DNA of 64,000 nt from Diplolepis rosae (GCA_030998225.1 JAPYXD010000715.1:5956501-6020500), one strand, 5' to 3'; shown: positions 22,605-34,243, counted from the stretch's first letter. A program made the numbers and translations. Notes: generated from the letters alone by a model not told the origin.

Positions 22605-23329
22605 AATGTTTCAATGCATTTCCCCAAATCATTTATCAATACTTTTTAGGAAATACTTTTTAGGATTTGTTACTGCGGTCCATAAATTCGCATCATGCAC
22701 AAAAGTAAAAAATCACAATTGAATGACATCAGAGTTTTTAAAACATACTTTTTACATTATTCATGCAACTTTAATTAATTTCAGCAACTTTTATCACGTA
22801 AATTTTATTGTTCAATTCATCTATCTTACACATTTGCAATTGTCAATCCAAATGATTTGTTTGATTTGTTACGGCCGTCGGTATAGTCGCACCATGCACA
22901 AAAGTAAAAAATTGTAATTGAATAACATCACAGACTTTAAAAAATACTGTTTACATTATTCATGCAATTTTAATTAATTTTAGCAACTTTTATCACGTAG
23001 AGTTTATTATTCAATTCATTTATCTTACACATTTGCAATTCTCAATCTTTAATTTTGTTTTCAAATTTAGCGCGCAAAATGCTAGTGAGAGCAGTTGAAG
23101 CCGCCTTTAATGACAGGTATTATGTTTTTTTAGTTTTCATCGCTGAAAAATAAAATAATTGTATTTATTGCTACAGCTTCGGATTCAAATTTCGCTACGG
23201 AATTGTAATTGCAATGCTTTTAATGTTTTTTTTACCGTTCTTAACCGTAATAATGCGAGGTCAGAGAACGGTCAGAGAACACTCAGAGTATTCTATGACC
23301 GTTCTCTCACCCGGGTCCGCTAGGGAATG

Positions 23330-23710
23330 GTCACGAAGAACGAGTGCAGTGTGAGAAGACGCATTATCGTGATTCAAAAACCACGAGTTGTCTGTCCAAA
23401 ATATCTCTCGAAACGGTGTTAAGTGATCTTTTTGAAATACCAATAGTGTCAGCAAGGTCTCTAACTGTTTTTTGTGCACTAATTCTTTAATTTGATTGAT
23501 GTGTTGCTCGTCAGTTGATGTTGATGGTCGTTCGGGTCTTTCCAAGTCATCAACACATTCTCTGCCTACTTTGAAGTCTTTGTACTACTTATAAACATTT
23601 TTCTGCGATATGGTCAAATCACCGAATTCTGCAACATTCTGAACGTTTCCGCAACTGAAATTTCATTCCGCAAACAAAATTTAATGGTACTTCTTTGCTA
23701 AAAAAAATTC
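23330..23710 (-). pseudogene. mariner transposase fragment with internal deletion
   Basis: On the minus strand the N-terminal DNA-binding part is recognisable (FGDLTISQKNVYK near 23620, then GRECVDDLERPERPSTSTDE, the conserved R-P-x-R-P-S-T-S block between the two helix-turn-helix units). The frame then jumps by deletion into the second catalytic block, WFLNHDNASSHTALVLRDH. The rest is missing, because the 5.3-kb element starts exactly after it at 23325. The first Asp block is also lost. Mariner transposases cut and paste DNA at TA sites. Confidence 0.75.
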
Positions 23711-24289
23711 AGATATTGTAAAAATTGAAAAAATCACTTTTAGTCGTTTAGAAAACACAAGCGTAACTATGTAACAAATGATGACATTGACATGAAATTC
23801 GGCACAGATGTCAGCAACAGTAGGACCAACATAAAAATAAAATAGTTTGCCCGAATCGGTTAGCTCGCGAAGTTTAAATAAAAAATTCACCTTAGTTTTT
23901 GCTCACAGTAGTAAATACATAAAAGTCCGTAGCATTGAAGAGTTTGAAAATCTCTTGAAATATGTTAACAATTATCCATGATTTTTTTCCCACAATTTAT
24001 CAAAATTCAGTTTATTCATATGATGAAATTAGATTTAATGAATTTATTTGTGAATGAAAGCTGGAGAAATTATAAATTTTGCAATTAATATAATTTGAAG
24101 GAAAGTATGGAGTTCGTTTAACACTTGTTTTTATGAGTGTAAGGAAAACTTAATTTAGAATTCTAACCTTATAATTATATAATAATAAATTCAGCCTATA
24201 TGAAAAAAGTATTAGATTTAAAACTAATACCTTTTTTGCATATGAGAACATAATAACAAAATCGTGAATCAATTATGTAAATAAACTAA

Positions 24290-24660
24290 AATTGCACTAA
24301 AATTGCACATATCCAGCCATGTAAGCAGTTGCATATGTTGATGGTTCTGAATACGGGTAGTCATGCTCTTTTTCAAAAGAAGCAGCCTCAGCAAAACATC
24401 TGTACAACCTCTGTCTAATATTGTGTCAAGCTGAGCATTTCACTGTTCTTTTCATTCTTCCGCATCTTGTATATTTTTAATGCTCAACAAAACGTCAAAT
24501 ATTTCAGAGCTCGTAACATTTGAACCTTTTGGCGGTTGAACAAGGGAGTAAATTGAAATAAGTCAGTACATCGGGATGAAAAGATCGGAATCCGGATGAT
24601 CGTTCGCACTACAAGACTCCCTCATCATTCCAAAAAACTGCTGAGTAATTATAGGAAATA
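24290..24660 (-). pseudogene. P-element transposase, C-terminal region
   Basis: Minus-strand segments FFGMMRESCSANDHPDSDLF, LISIYSLVQPPKGSNVTSSE, IFDVLLSIKNI, then the frame containing MAGYV-type sequence near 24320, match the end of P-superfamily transposases. In-frame stops interrupt (after DLFIPMY and twice near KEQ). It follows the segment at 24660-25140 in the expected order. Confidence 0.75.
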
Positions 24661-25140
24661 CAATATTATATAAATGAATAAATGTTATGTAAAGTAAATA
24701 GGACTTCGTAAAAAACAACTAAGCAGTCTTCACATAATCGCGCGGTTAATAAGTACGTGAACCCACAGTCTTTAAGTAGATAGTCACATAGTTCCAAAGT
24801 TGCCTGTAATGAGACATACAGTCCGTAATACGTACTTTCAGTAATAAACCCACATCGTTGTTCGCTTGTGCCTTTTCTCTGCTCTTCAAGGTATTCTAAA
24901 AACTCTCCCACGATCTATAAAGGAATCATCAATTAGTGAAATCTTTAGTGATTACATACTCTTAAAATTGAAAATAAAAAAATGCGTTATATGTACTTTG
25001 TAAGCTCTGTTACCAAGAGACATTCCTGCGACCGCAGTTTTGCTATTCATTGCACTTATCAAAGTTTTAATCCTTTGGCAAAGTTTCATCACTGGATCAC
25101 AATCTTCCAACTCTGGATGTCTATTTCGAAAGAGTTCCAA
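24660..25140 (-). pseudogene. P-element transposase, late central exons
   Basis: Two exons: one ending 24997 (ELFRNRHPELEDCD...MNSKTAVAGMSLGNRAYK, then donor GTACAT) and one starting 24914 (acceptor TATAG, IVGEFLEYLEEQRKG...TARLCEDCL). Together they give the conserved region of P-type transposases leading into the last catalytic part. The reading joins exactly across the 82-base intron. The 3' end of the second exon is mutated where FFG should follow. Confidence 0.8.
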
Positions 25141-25569
25141 AAGTTCGGCAATACCGAAAAACTAGGACAATGAATATACAACAATATGCTATTAACATTA
25201 TAAAATAATAATATAGGTGGCTATTAAAATTAATCCTCCGTTACCAAACTTAAAAATTGTTACACGGTTACCAAACCCTAGAGGATATCCCTCTGCGTGT
25301 TAGAACATCTGCAGTGTTGCCAAATGTTTCGACTACTTGGTTGAACATGTAACATCAAAATGTGGCAACACCGCACTCAAGAACTCAAGCTATTTCCATT
25401 GCACGAAAGCCAAACTATGGAGGGATTCCCTCAGAATTCACGTCACCTTTGGTTTTGAAAAGTGATTATTGAATGAGTATTCTACTTGAACATTTTTTAT
25501 TGCTACAAAAAGCTTCAGGAATAATTCGTGGAAAGGTATTCAAACGGACCAGACTGTGTGAAGCGTAAA

Positions 25570-25935
25570 TTAGAAGTTATTTCGAAAAAACTGACCCCAC
25601 TCAGGGAATCCCTCATATGTTTGGTAACGGAGGGTTAAATAACAAAATTCCCTCCCTTTTGTCGATCTGATTGAAATTGTGCATAAATGCGTAAATGATG
25701 AAGAACTTATCGAATACGAATGTAATGTAATCACCTGGAAAGAAAGAGCGACATTCGTCTTCTGATAGTATTTAGGCTCTAAATGTTCTCGTCTCAATTT
25801 GAAATTCTCTTTAACGCCGTATGATCTTGTGTCTTCGATTTCTAGCAATGCGTACCAAACGCGCAATGGCACTAATCCGTCCGCTGTTTGAAAGTAAAGT
25901 TCTTTAAACAGGATGAAATAATTGGAGTAGTACAA
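25570..25935 (-). pseudogene. P-element transposase, central exon
   Basis: The part reading TADGLVPLRVWYALLEIEDT...FKLRREHLEPKYYQKTNVAL corresponds to the region after the second catalytic Asp in P/THAP9-type transposases. It continues as FQ followed by a GTGATT possible donor at about 25735, beyond which the frame is probably intronic. The reading agrees with gene order to left and right. Confidence 0.7.
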
Positions 25936-26030
25936 ACGATGAAATTTCGATTTATAAATTATGTGTAATTACCCAAATAGCATCGTGCATCGTGTATTAA
26001 GTAAAAAAGTTTCGAAGGCACTTAATTAGG

Positions 26031-26426
26031 TGTGGAAAATCGGAAAAAACCATAGTCTTCGGTTTGGGTCAACAATGTGAACGATACTGACAACTTCTTC
26101 AGTTACTCCGAATAAATTCCACATTGCCCCATTCCATGTGGCACCGCTTGAAGTCACGACGTCGATTAGCAAGCCGGCATTTTCAGCAAGAAAAATGCAT
26201 TCAATCAATAACTTATGCAATATAGTACTGCTAGCGTTTCCATTACTTAGGAAACATCCTAAGGTTTGTACTTGGCCGATCATAAACGATTGGAACATTA
26301 AAACCAAGGCATGGTCCCCAAACTGGGATTATTGGTGTTCTGGTGTGTGATCACCCACATTGGTGAAACCTTCAAATTTCAAGTTTGATCTATTAAAGAG
26401 TAAGGCTATAGACAGTGTGACGTCTT
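26031..26426 (-). pseudogene. P-element transposase, catalytic-core exon with mutated Asp
   Basis: After an acceptor TAATTTCAG (ending 26427) the reading gives SNLKFEGFTNVGDHTPEH, a stop, then GDHALVLMFQSF, QTLGCFLSNGNASSTILHKL and LAENAGLLIDVVTSSGATWN. In active P-type enzymes the last block reads D-G-A-T-W-N; here Ser replaces Asp (T-S-S-G-A-T-W), so a catalytic-core acid is lost. The stop near 26320 confirms decay. Confidence 0.8.
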
Positions 26427-28030
26427 CTGAAATTACTTACTTTATTTTTTCTCCGAATCTTATTTTTCTTTACTATTTCTCCAAATTTTAAGAGCGGTTT
26501 TACATTATAAATTATTTTATACCTTTCGACGAATTTCTCAATCTTTTGTAAATAGCTAAGACTAGAAACCTTTCAATATAAATTCGAAACGCAGCTGCAC
26601 CAATATGAATACCGAAAATTTACTTAGATTATCATAAAATATAATAAACTTTGTACCTCTATATTTCGACCAAAGCGCGTCGCCCACAATCGTATTTCCT
26701 TTTCAAATACAAACGTCTACCAGCCTCTAACAAGATAAATTCATAAAACTCCAAACAAATACAAGTAGTAAATAGTCCAGTATTTAGCCATTACAGGAAA
26801 TCATAAACAGCTTAGGCTGTCACTCAAAAGGGACCGCGCTGGTACCCCGCCCATGAAAAGACAAATAGATACAAAGTGCACTCTCTGTCTAGATAAGATC
26901 TTAGGCCTATTCAACATAGAAAATAAAACTTTCTAAAATAATATTTTATAAAATAATTAAATTATATAAGAAATTAACATTACTTTTAATATTATTTAGT
27001 ATGTTATGAATAGGAAAAGAAATTATTTCGACTAATAAGAGAAATGCAACTTGCATCTATTTTATTTTTGAACTAACGTTTGAAACTTATAGAATGTAAA
27101 CTAATAGCAATTTATTTAAAAGTTGTTAATAATCAGGGATCTACTTTACCGACGTGATAATTTACGGTATAGTTATTTAAGAAGGTAAAATACCAGGTTA
27201 TAAATTAATGAAAATTCTTCATACATTTCTCATTGTTTTTTAAACTAATTCTAATAAATACAAACATCAATTTATTTGATAATTGAATACATTTCATATT
27301 TATTTTCAATAGTAATTTAATAAACCAAACTATTTTACTTTTATAAAAATATACATTTATTCTTTACAATCATATTTTAAATTTCATAAAATCAATCTGT
27401 ATTACAAAAACTCCAAACTAACTCGTAATGAACATTCAGAAATATAATTGTATTAGATAATTAATAATGCAACTAAACCAATGTTATTCAGAATTTTAAG
27501 TAATAGTAATGTTCTGTTTTACCGACACAATCATGTATTCAGATATATATTTTATTAGTAATTTTGCACGCAACCTTCAAATCAAAATAATTTGTTTTAA
27601 ATGTTAAATTATAACATCATTACGTACAAATAAAAATGTTAAAATAAAGCAATAGAAAATTAAATTCAAAGTCAGATTTTAGAATTAGTACTTATATCTT
27701 CAGAAATGAATTTCAGTAAGATAAAACTTATAAATAAATTTATCTTCCCAAATGTAAAAATTATATATATTTAAACAAAACATTTAACGGTTCATAAGAA
27801 TAATTTAGAAAACTAACTTTGAAATATGTATTAATCTTAATCAATAATGCTTCTTTTGAATTTGAAATTGAAACATGACTAATTTAATGTAAATTCACGA
27901 TCTTATAAGTTAATTTAGGATATAAGTGAAACATATTATAGTTTGACTCTTCGTTTAGTTAAAAATTATGAAATCTGTAAACATAATTGTTTAAATAATT
28001 AATTTTTAAAGTATTTTATTTTATAATATA

Positions 28031-29036
28031 CATGTAGCGCAATCTCTTGGGAAATCGATGAATCTGGAAAAGTTTGGAAACTCCTACAAGGCCCAACCCA
28101 ATGGGTCAGCCCTTAAGATTTTCGTCGACTATTGCGGGGGCGTAACTATGTCACTATAGACAGCCAACCAATCAGACAACTAAAACTAGTAGTTTCAACT
28201 CCCCTGAAAGATTTTCAAGTAGAAAGGGAAAAGATGAGAATACATAAAAGCTATGCATTTTCATTTTTTTTTAAGTAAGTTCCGCAGTTCCGTTAAGTTC
28301 CGTTAAGTTCCGTTAAGTTCCGCTTCTCTACCATCACTAAAACGTTCTCTTCACTCTAAAAAAAAATTCACTATTTTCTATATAAAAGATTGCACCAGTA
28401 CTCGTCGGTCGCGCTAGCTTCGAAATTTTATGCTAAGTTTTAAATTACACTCTCCACATCTATATTTTTAAAAAAGTTCTTTTTCTGTCGAAAATTAATA
28501 TATACGCGGTCACCAATTTGAATAAAAATATTTAAAAGGGTAGACGGGTTGCTGTTCCACGACACATCGATTCCTCCAAGGATTATACGAGAATTATACC
28601 AGGATTATACAAGGATTTTATTTTAACAAATAAAACAAAGTAAGTTGAACAATAAAATTGCTATCTAATTATTTCTCTTTCTATTTTATTTGAATATTTA
28701 ATTGTTGTATCCTCCATATGAATATCTGGGTGCCAGTAACCAACCTGGTATCGATATTCATACCTATCTTTCCTTAAGCCTATCCGCGAGAATTCAAACA
28801 ATCTGGTGTGCTCCTTAATGAGATGTGCAATTTTGTTTGAATCCTCACCTCCTTTCCTCCAAACTTTTGAAATAATTCCCCTAGGATTAGAAGGAAATTT
28901 TTACTTTATTCTGACTGCCAAATTAAATTTAAATTCGTTCCTGAGTTATTAGAGTGAAAACTCTAGACTCAAAAATACTACTTTTTAAATTGTCCTTCAG
29001 ACAATTTAAAACTTGTGTGACCTTAGACGTCACAAC
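28031..29036. mobile_element. Possible solo LTR
   Basis: Runs from TGTAGCGCAATCTC to GACGTCACAACA, i.e. TG...CA ends. It has a TATA-like TCTATATAAAAG at about 28377-28388, an AATAAAACAAAG polyadenylation-like site at about 28628, and a tandem of the decamer TTCCGTTAAG (28277-28323). No target duplication could be confirmed, so this is tentative. Confidence 0.35.
28277..28323. repeat. Decamer tandem repeat TTCCGTTAAG
   Basis: About four and a half copies, three of them exact, just upstream of a TATA-like box. Confidence 0.85.
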
Positions 29037-29229
29037 AGTTTTACCTCGTCCATCAGAAGTGCACCTATAATAAGATGTAATTGAAATTCACGAGTGATAT
29101 TAAAAGTTACGGTATATATTTTAGTGCGTGGTAAAGTTACCCAATTCCTACCTTTACCGGAATTTTTATTCGCAATAAGTTACGTTTAGGTCAATTGAGA
29201 TTTCGATTTGAAATACCATATGAACAGTT

Positions 29230-29614
29230 CTACATATCATGCCAAAGTTTAGGATCCATTGAGCCCGTTTTAAACTTTAAAGCCTTGAAGACACTTTCTT
29301 GGAAGCCGTAAGCACTTTTTATGCTCTTCATACACTTGTCTAGTGTTGTTTTTGCAGGCAAAACTAAGATTTTATGCTTTCTGAGATGTGTGTACGCTTT
29401 CTTACTTTTTATTCTTATCAAAATACATTCATAGAGCCATTGCCTGCTGTAACGAATTCCTCGTCAACTTCTTATTTTTGAAGCTTTGAAGCATGCTCGT
29501 ACAGCCAGCTGCTCTTTTTCGGCTAAAGTGGCAATAGCTTCATTTATTATTTCCTCCTTTCCTGCAGCACATTGTTTTTGAAGACGTCTGAATGTTGCTT
29601 TTAGCACTTTTCTC
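29230..29614 (-). pseudogene. P-element transposase, region between THAP domain and catalytic core
   Basis: Reads KVLKATFRRLQKQCAAG, a leucine-rich stretch, stop in place of one residue (KIRS*RGIRYS), then SRQWLYECILIRIKSKKAYT, HLRKHKILVLPAKTTLDKCM and KSAYGFQESVFKALK. This is the conserved block of P/THAP9 transposases ahead of the first catalytic Asp. It ends at a stop where the Asp block should follow; the next block resumes at 26426. A MITE is inserted at its upstream edge (29619-29976). Confidence 0.8.
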
Positions 29615-29618
29615 TTAA

Positions 29619-29976
29619 GGCCATGGATCAACCAGATCACGTGACCAAATTCCTGTAAAAGTTCGTGTAAGATAACTTTTTTCTTTTACAAAATATCTTC
29701 CTGAAAATTTGGAAAATACTACAGAACACGATAGAGAACGTCTGTCAACTTTGTATGAGTGAAAATTTTCCAAAAAATTTTACAGTTAACTGTAATTGTC
29801 GATAAGTTTTCGAATTTTTTTCAACATTTTTACTAAAAAGAAGTTAACAGTCGTGCTTTATTATCTTTTGTTACGTTTCCCAAATTATCAGAAAGATACA
29901 TTGTAAATTAAAAAAGTTATCTTACATGAACGAATAAATGTATAATTTAGTCACGTGGTCCGATTGATCCATGGCC
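29619..29976. mobile_element. piggyBac-type MITE with TTAA duplication
   Basis: 358 bp with terminal inverted repeats starting GGCCATGGATCAACCAGATC / inverse, continuing over about 70 bp (CACGTGACxAAATT, AAGATAACTTTTT). TTAA lies on both sides (29615-29618, 29977-29980), the hallmark of piggyBac target choice. No protein. It interrupts the P-element gene. Confidence 0.8.
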
Positions 29977-30019
29977 TTAAAATGAATGTTTAATTTACGA
30001 TCTTACTTTACGGAAGTTA

Positions 30020-30750
30020 CTGAATACATTCTCCACTTTTATTTGAAATATCATTCTGATTTCGTACATTTTTCACCAGCCGTTTCTCTTTTTGCTTTCT
30101 AGCTTTACTTTTCTTCCTACACTGTTTACTTATTTTTTTTACTGTCGTTGCGAGATCGACTTTTCTAGAGTTTAAACGAGTAATTTTTCGAAAATTGAGA
30201 CACTCTTCACAGAATATAGTCTGTTTACCTGGAGTACTTTGATCCTTCTTTAAAACATACCCTGAAAACTTTTCTGATCTACAAAAAATAAATTCATAAG
30301 TGCGAATATTAGCAAATATTATTTAAAAGCAAAAATTAATCAAAAATACAAAACCAATTTTTTACATACCTTGATAAATCATCATAAGAACAAGGAATAA
30401 GTTTTTCCACCTCTTGCAACAAGTTAGCAATGTCATTAACATTCTGCACTTTTTCAAAACCTTCCATGTTTACTCCCTTGTCACCCACGATAATCTAAAT
30501 CCACCAATAACATGTCGGTCTTCCGTAAAATCACAATTTTTTACAAAATATTATACTGGTTTCTTTAAAATAATAATTTAACACTTACAGTTGTGGACTT
30601 GCCTAATCTCACCATAATTCTTTTCGGAATATCCGTTAAATTCTTACTCCAAGAAGGCCACTGAATGAAGTCTTGTAAAGAATTAATTTACGAACCAATA
30701 CACAGACGGTAATGTAATCAGGTTAGCTTGGGCGGAAATTTTCATAAAAT
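30020..30750 (-). pseudogene. P-element transposase, linker exons after the THAP domain
   Basis: Three exons can be read: one ending at donor GTAAGT (30589) with TDIPKRIMVRLGKSTT; one at 30370-30494 (acceptor GATTTAG, IIVGDKGVNMEGFEKVQNVN...LIPCSYDDLSR, donor GTATGT); and one from 30278 (acceptor TTTTTGTAG) with KDQSTPGKQTIFCEECLNF, followed by a very basic KKISKQCRKKSKARKQKEKR tract and a stop at 30017. Good splice sites suggest the intron structure is original, even though the gene as a whole is broken. Confidence 0.65.
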
Positions 30751-30778
30751 CCGTTTCTTCTGCATTATTCCGCAAAAA

Positions 30779-31321
30779 CTATTTTCTGCTATCTTCAAGA
30801 ATTTGTTCTTTAATTGGAGGATTTGGTTTCGGAAAAATTGGTGGAATAGCATCATCTCTGAGTAGGGCTCGATCTTCTTTAATACGGATTTCTGTTCCAT
30901 ATGGCATTTTTGTTATAAACACCTTGATTAGAGCACCTTCTTCAAAGTGAATATCACAGATTTTGTTTGTTTTTTGAAAACTGTCTCTACCGGGAATCAA
31001 TTCTTCCCAACAATACAGCATTTCCATCTGCTTAAAAAAAATTAACAGTTAAGGTTTATTTTTTGTCTACATTTCCACTTATACAAAAAAGGACTTCATG
31101 TTCAGTATTAACATTGAGTAATATTAATTGGCAAAATGATAATAAGCTAATAAAGTTTAGATTCATGCACTGACCCCTATTATTACAGGTACACTTAATA
31201 TTTTCATATACTGACCGTTTTGGGCGAAAATAAATGACGCTTTTCCAAGTCATCCTTTTCTCTCTGCACCCCACGACCCACGCAACGATTTGTATTTACA
31301 TACAAAGCAACAACTTGACAT
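30779..31321 (-). pseudogene. THAP DNA-binding domain of the P-element transposase
   Basis: Exon 1 (about 31216-31321) starts with an ATG and MSSCCFVCKYKS, giving the first two zinc cysteines of a THAP finger, with a frameshift before SVIYFRPKR. Exon 2 (from 31027, acceptor AAGCAG) reads WEELIPGRDSFQKTNKICDI then HFEE, where C-D-I-H supplies the last zinc ligands, and ends with AIPPIFP, the C-terminal THAP proline motif. THAP domains direct P-type transposases to their ends. The frameshift shows it is not functional as read. Confidence 0.75.
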
Positions 31322-31990
31322 CGTTATCCTTGAAAAATCAAATTATAACATATATTATGGAGCATGTAATATATCTGCCGGTTATATTCTTGGTAATATT
31401 TTTATTTTGGTTACCGTTCTCAAAGTAATATAACCGACTTAGAACTCTAGAAAATAGTATTGGATCCAACCAATACTTCTTTTTCATCAGAAGTGTCTCA
31501 AAAATATAGCTTCTCTTGGACAAAAGCTTTATTGAACTAGTACTAATAAATTGGTTCATATGAATTAAACTCCTATTTGTTTCACAATTTATCATTCAAT
31601 AAAAGACTACTTGCAGTTTATCATTCAATAAAAGGCAACAGTTTCAAGCCCTGGTTTCAATCCCTTTACTATCAAAAACTAAACTAGTTTATAGAAAGAA
31701 CATGATTTGTAGAGGGTATTTTTTGTAGACCTGTTCGATAGATTTTGAACTAATTTCATATTTCTAGATTACATTGAGAATTTAGTGAAATAAATTTTTT
31801 TATAAGTACATGATTTGTAGCGGGCATTTCTTGAAGATCTGAAAAGTAAATATTAATATAATAGTATTCGCGAATAAAATGCTCTATAGGTGGCGCTTTA
31901 CGTAATTCAATATGGCGGATATAGCCGTCCAAAGTTTGAATGTCAACAATCTCACCTGATGTTTTTAAATTAAAAATCATTGTTTTGCCG
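31322..31990. other. No gene recognised
   Basis: AT-rich. The minus-strand frame 31338-31595 and the frame at 31756-32121 have no family resemblance; the latter is the antisense of the SWIM fragment in its upper half. Confidence 0.4.
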
Positions 31991-31999
31991 CGATAAAAA

Positions 32000-32302
32000 A
32001 TGTTGGAAGATTTTAATATTGTTATGTCGGACATCATGATATTGTTGAGTGGTTCGGTCCGTCCACTGCAATGTGGAGAAGAAGTTTTTTCCGCTAACCA
32101 CATTCTGCTATGCGGTATCAAGCATCAAGAAAATAACCTAATAAAAATAAGATCCAGGTGCCTTCAATCGTCGCATATCGCAGATTCACCGCATAAAATT
32201 GACATAACCATTACCTTAAGTGAAAACAACAAAAGCATCGAATGTTTTTGTTCCTGTAAAGCAGGCGCGGAAAAGAAGTACAATAGTATATTATGTGCCT
32301 AG
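32000..32302 (+). pseudogene. SWIM zinc-finger part of a SWIM/YqaJ transposon protein
   Basis: Reads CGEEVFSANHILLCGIKHQE, CLQSSHIADSPHKIDITI, then FCSCKAGAEKKYNSIL. This is the C-x-C...C-x-H SWIM finger as found in insect proteins that also carry a YqaJ nuclease, except that the last C-x-H pair is mutated (K-Y-N-S where K-C-K-H is expected). A MITE begins at 32293, so the frame ends there. The nuclease half is at 37021-37393. Confidence 0.6.
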
Positions 32303-32483
32303 GCACACAATGAGGGTGATTGCGTGACGAGCGACAATGTTCGCAGGAGATCGAAGCCAAGGCGTAGTCGAGGCGTAGGTGAGGCATAGTCGAGACAAAG
32401 CCGAGACGAATCCGAGGCGCGATCAGTCCTGCGAGCATTTTAAGCAAGTCTCGTAATTACCCTCATTATGCGCCGAAGCACAT
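32293..32483. mobile_element. Short MITE, ends ATGTGCCTAGGCACACAATG
   Basis: 191 bp. The ends match in inverse over about 38 bases (left ATGTGCCTAGGCACACAATG, right inverse ATGTGCTTCGGCGCATAATG, then AGGGTxATT). ATT lies on both flanks, a possible 3-bp duplication. The interior has repeats of the type GAGGCGTAGTC. Confidence 0.7.
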
Positions 32484-32653
32484 ATTCTATTTTATGTGAC
32501 TTCGGCGCGTATAGGAGTTTTTATGCGTACATTGGAATCTAATCTAGTACTTATTGTAGTTGTTTGCTGCGCTAGTTGTACGAAGCGGGCGCAAATTGGC
32601 GACTAGTCCCAGCCATTTTGATTTTATGGGTCTTGTGTAGTAGTCAGTGCTAA

Positions 32654-32763
32654 CGCTGTACGAAGAAGAAGTGAGAAGAAAAAGAATAAGAAATAGATTG
32701 CGTTCCGCTGTACGAAGAAGAAGTGAGAAGAAGAAGAATAAGAAATAGATTGCGTTCCGCTGT
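32654..32763. repeat. 52-bp tandem duplication
   Basis: CGCTGTACGAAGAAGAAGTG begins at 32654 and again at 32706; the units are nearly identical, and a third begins at 32758 but breaks off. Confidence 0.85.
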
Positions 32764-33194
32764 AAGACTATATTACGCATGCGCAGTTCAATTTCTACAT
32801 TGTATTTCTCTGTAACGGAATATATAACATTGCTTTACTCTCAGCTGTAACCGAAAAACGAGTTTCCGCGGCTGAGGCACATAAACATATTTTTGCAACA
32901 CCTATTTACTTGTATCGGTAAGGAAAAAAAAATTCTATTGATAATAAACATTTTAATTGATTTTCATAGTTATTAAGATAAAATTTACATCCCAAAATCT
33001 CAATGAAGTGAACATTATTATTTCCAAAATATGCCGCAAGTTTGATATATTAAGGATAAAATAAATTCATAATTACTAAATTGGTTTTATCAGTAAACAA
33101 ATTGAAAACATAGAACCCTTGAGTTGTACGGACGAAGAGAAGAGTTGGGGGCAATTAAAAAAAAGCCGCTGAGGAAATAACTGCTGCACAACCG

Positions 33195-34243
33195 CCCAGA
33201 AAACAAAGTGTCTACGTGATGCGGAGTATGACATATGCACGCATGAGGATTAATCCGCACGGGTGAACTCAGGAGGTCACACAGTTGACCGTGACATTGC
33301 CGCGCATTTGTCTCGCACGTCGTGGTTCGCACGCGTGTTTCCAGAATGCGCGATTTCAAAAAATATATGTATTTATTTTAATATTAATTTTATCAGAGAA
33401 AATGATAAGAAAATAAATAATTCGAACAATTTTTTTATTCTGCAAAAAATTTTGAATGCAATAACAATCGTTAGACACACATTGAATGAACATCAATTGA
33501 ACTATAACTTTATATCAATGACCAATATCTTTTGAATGAAATTAAACTTTCGAAATTAATTTATAGTTTACATGAAAAATGTAAGTAATACTTTTGTACG
33601 CAAATTATATTTCAATACGACAGCCTTATTCCATGGAACTTTCGACACGATCATCATCAATTATAACTTAATTGTAAAGTCTATTTCTTGACGTAAATTT
33701 TTACATATTCAAAATTAATTCTCATGAAAAAAGTCAGACAGAATTGAAATGAGTATTAAAAAGTTTCAATCCTTATGAATTCCATTTCCTTCAAATCTAT
33801 GAAGTATAGCAACCGCGAATGAGCAGAATTCAATTCCTTTGAATGCCGCTTTAAAAATCTCAAAACTTTTGAAACAAAAAATTTTCCAATTTAAAACTTT
33901 TTAAGTAGTCTGTGGACCTCTACTTTTAGTACAAGCTCAGAATTATATTCTTTTTTGTGTATCACTTAACGTTTTATAAATATCTCAAAATTTATGGCAT
34001 CAAAAATTTTTTAATTTACAAAATATATATAAGTATATGAATTTAATATATCTCAACTTTCTGTGCGTCTCATTTGATCAGCTTGTGTGCCTACATGAGT
34101 GATCGCGTACTGCGACGCATATGCATCGCACTGATATGCCCCTCACGCCTTTAAACCAGTGCGCGCGAGATTGCTGCATTCTCGTTCGCACACGTGACCC
34201 GCATGGCGTGCAGATGTCGTACCGGGCACGATTGTTATCTGGG
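33195..34243. mobile_element. Non-autonomous relative of the DD41D transposon
   Basis: Ends CCCAGAAAACAAAGTG (left) and inverse of CCCAGATAACAAT (right) match the autonomous element that starts at 34390. Both ends have CpG-rich subterminal zones with TGCGACGCATATG (34111-34123). The interior is AT-rich without transposase. CG lies on each side, which may be a 2-bp duplication. Confidence 0.65.

Larger units (their letters stand above)
18014..23325. mobile_element. Long inverted-repeat element, CCCTAGCGGACCC family (5.3 kb, composite)
   Basis: The left end CCTTAGCGGACCCGGTTGAG and right end inverse CTCACCCGGGTCCGCTAGGG bound it. The arms (left 18014-18595, right about 22608-23325) are inverse copies containing two tandem units of about 200 bp each, and share the block ATACCTGTCATT...CGCGCxAAA. 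The left arm lacks about 190 bp of the subterminal GACCGTTCTxT repeats present at the right. Flanks are AT on the left and AA on the right, so no clean duplication remains. The interior holds a second palindrome, a solo LTR and another element of the same family; no protein-coding gene was seen. Confidence 0.6.
26427..29229. other. Large intron or insertion within the P-element gene
   Basis: 2.8 kb of AT-rich DNA without coding potential separates adjacent parts of the P-type transposase. It includes the possible LTR at 28031-29036. Much of 26900-28000 is featureless A/T. Confidence 0.5.

Noticed and set aside
32544..33359. Minus-strand open frames over the 52-bp duplication and the DD41D-like left end
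   Set aside because: Repeat-derived; no conserved protein features.
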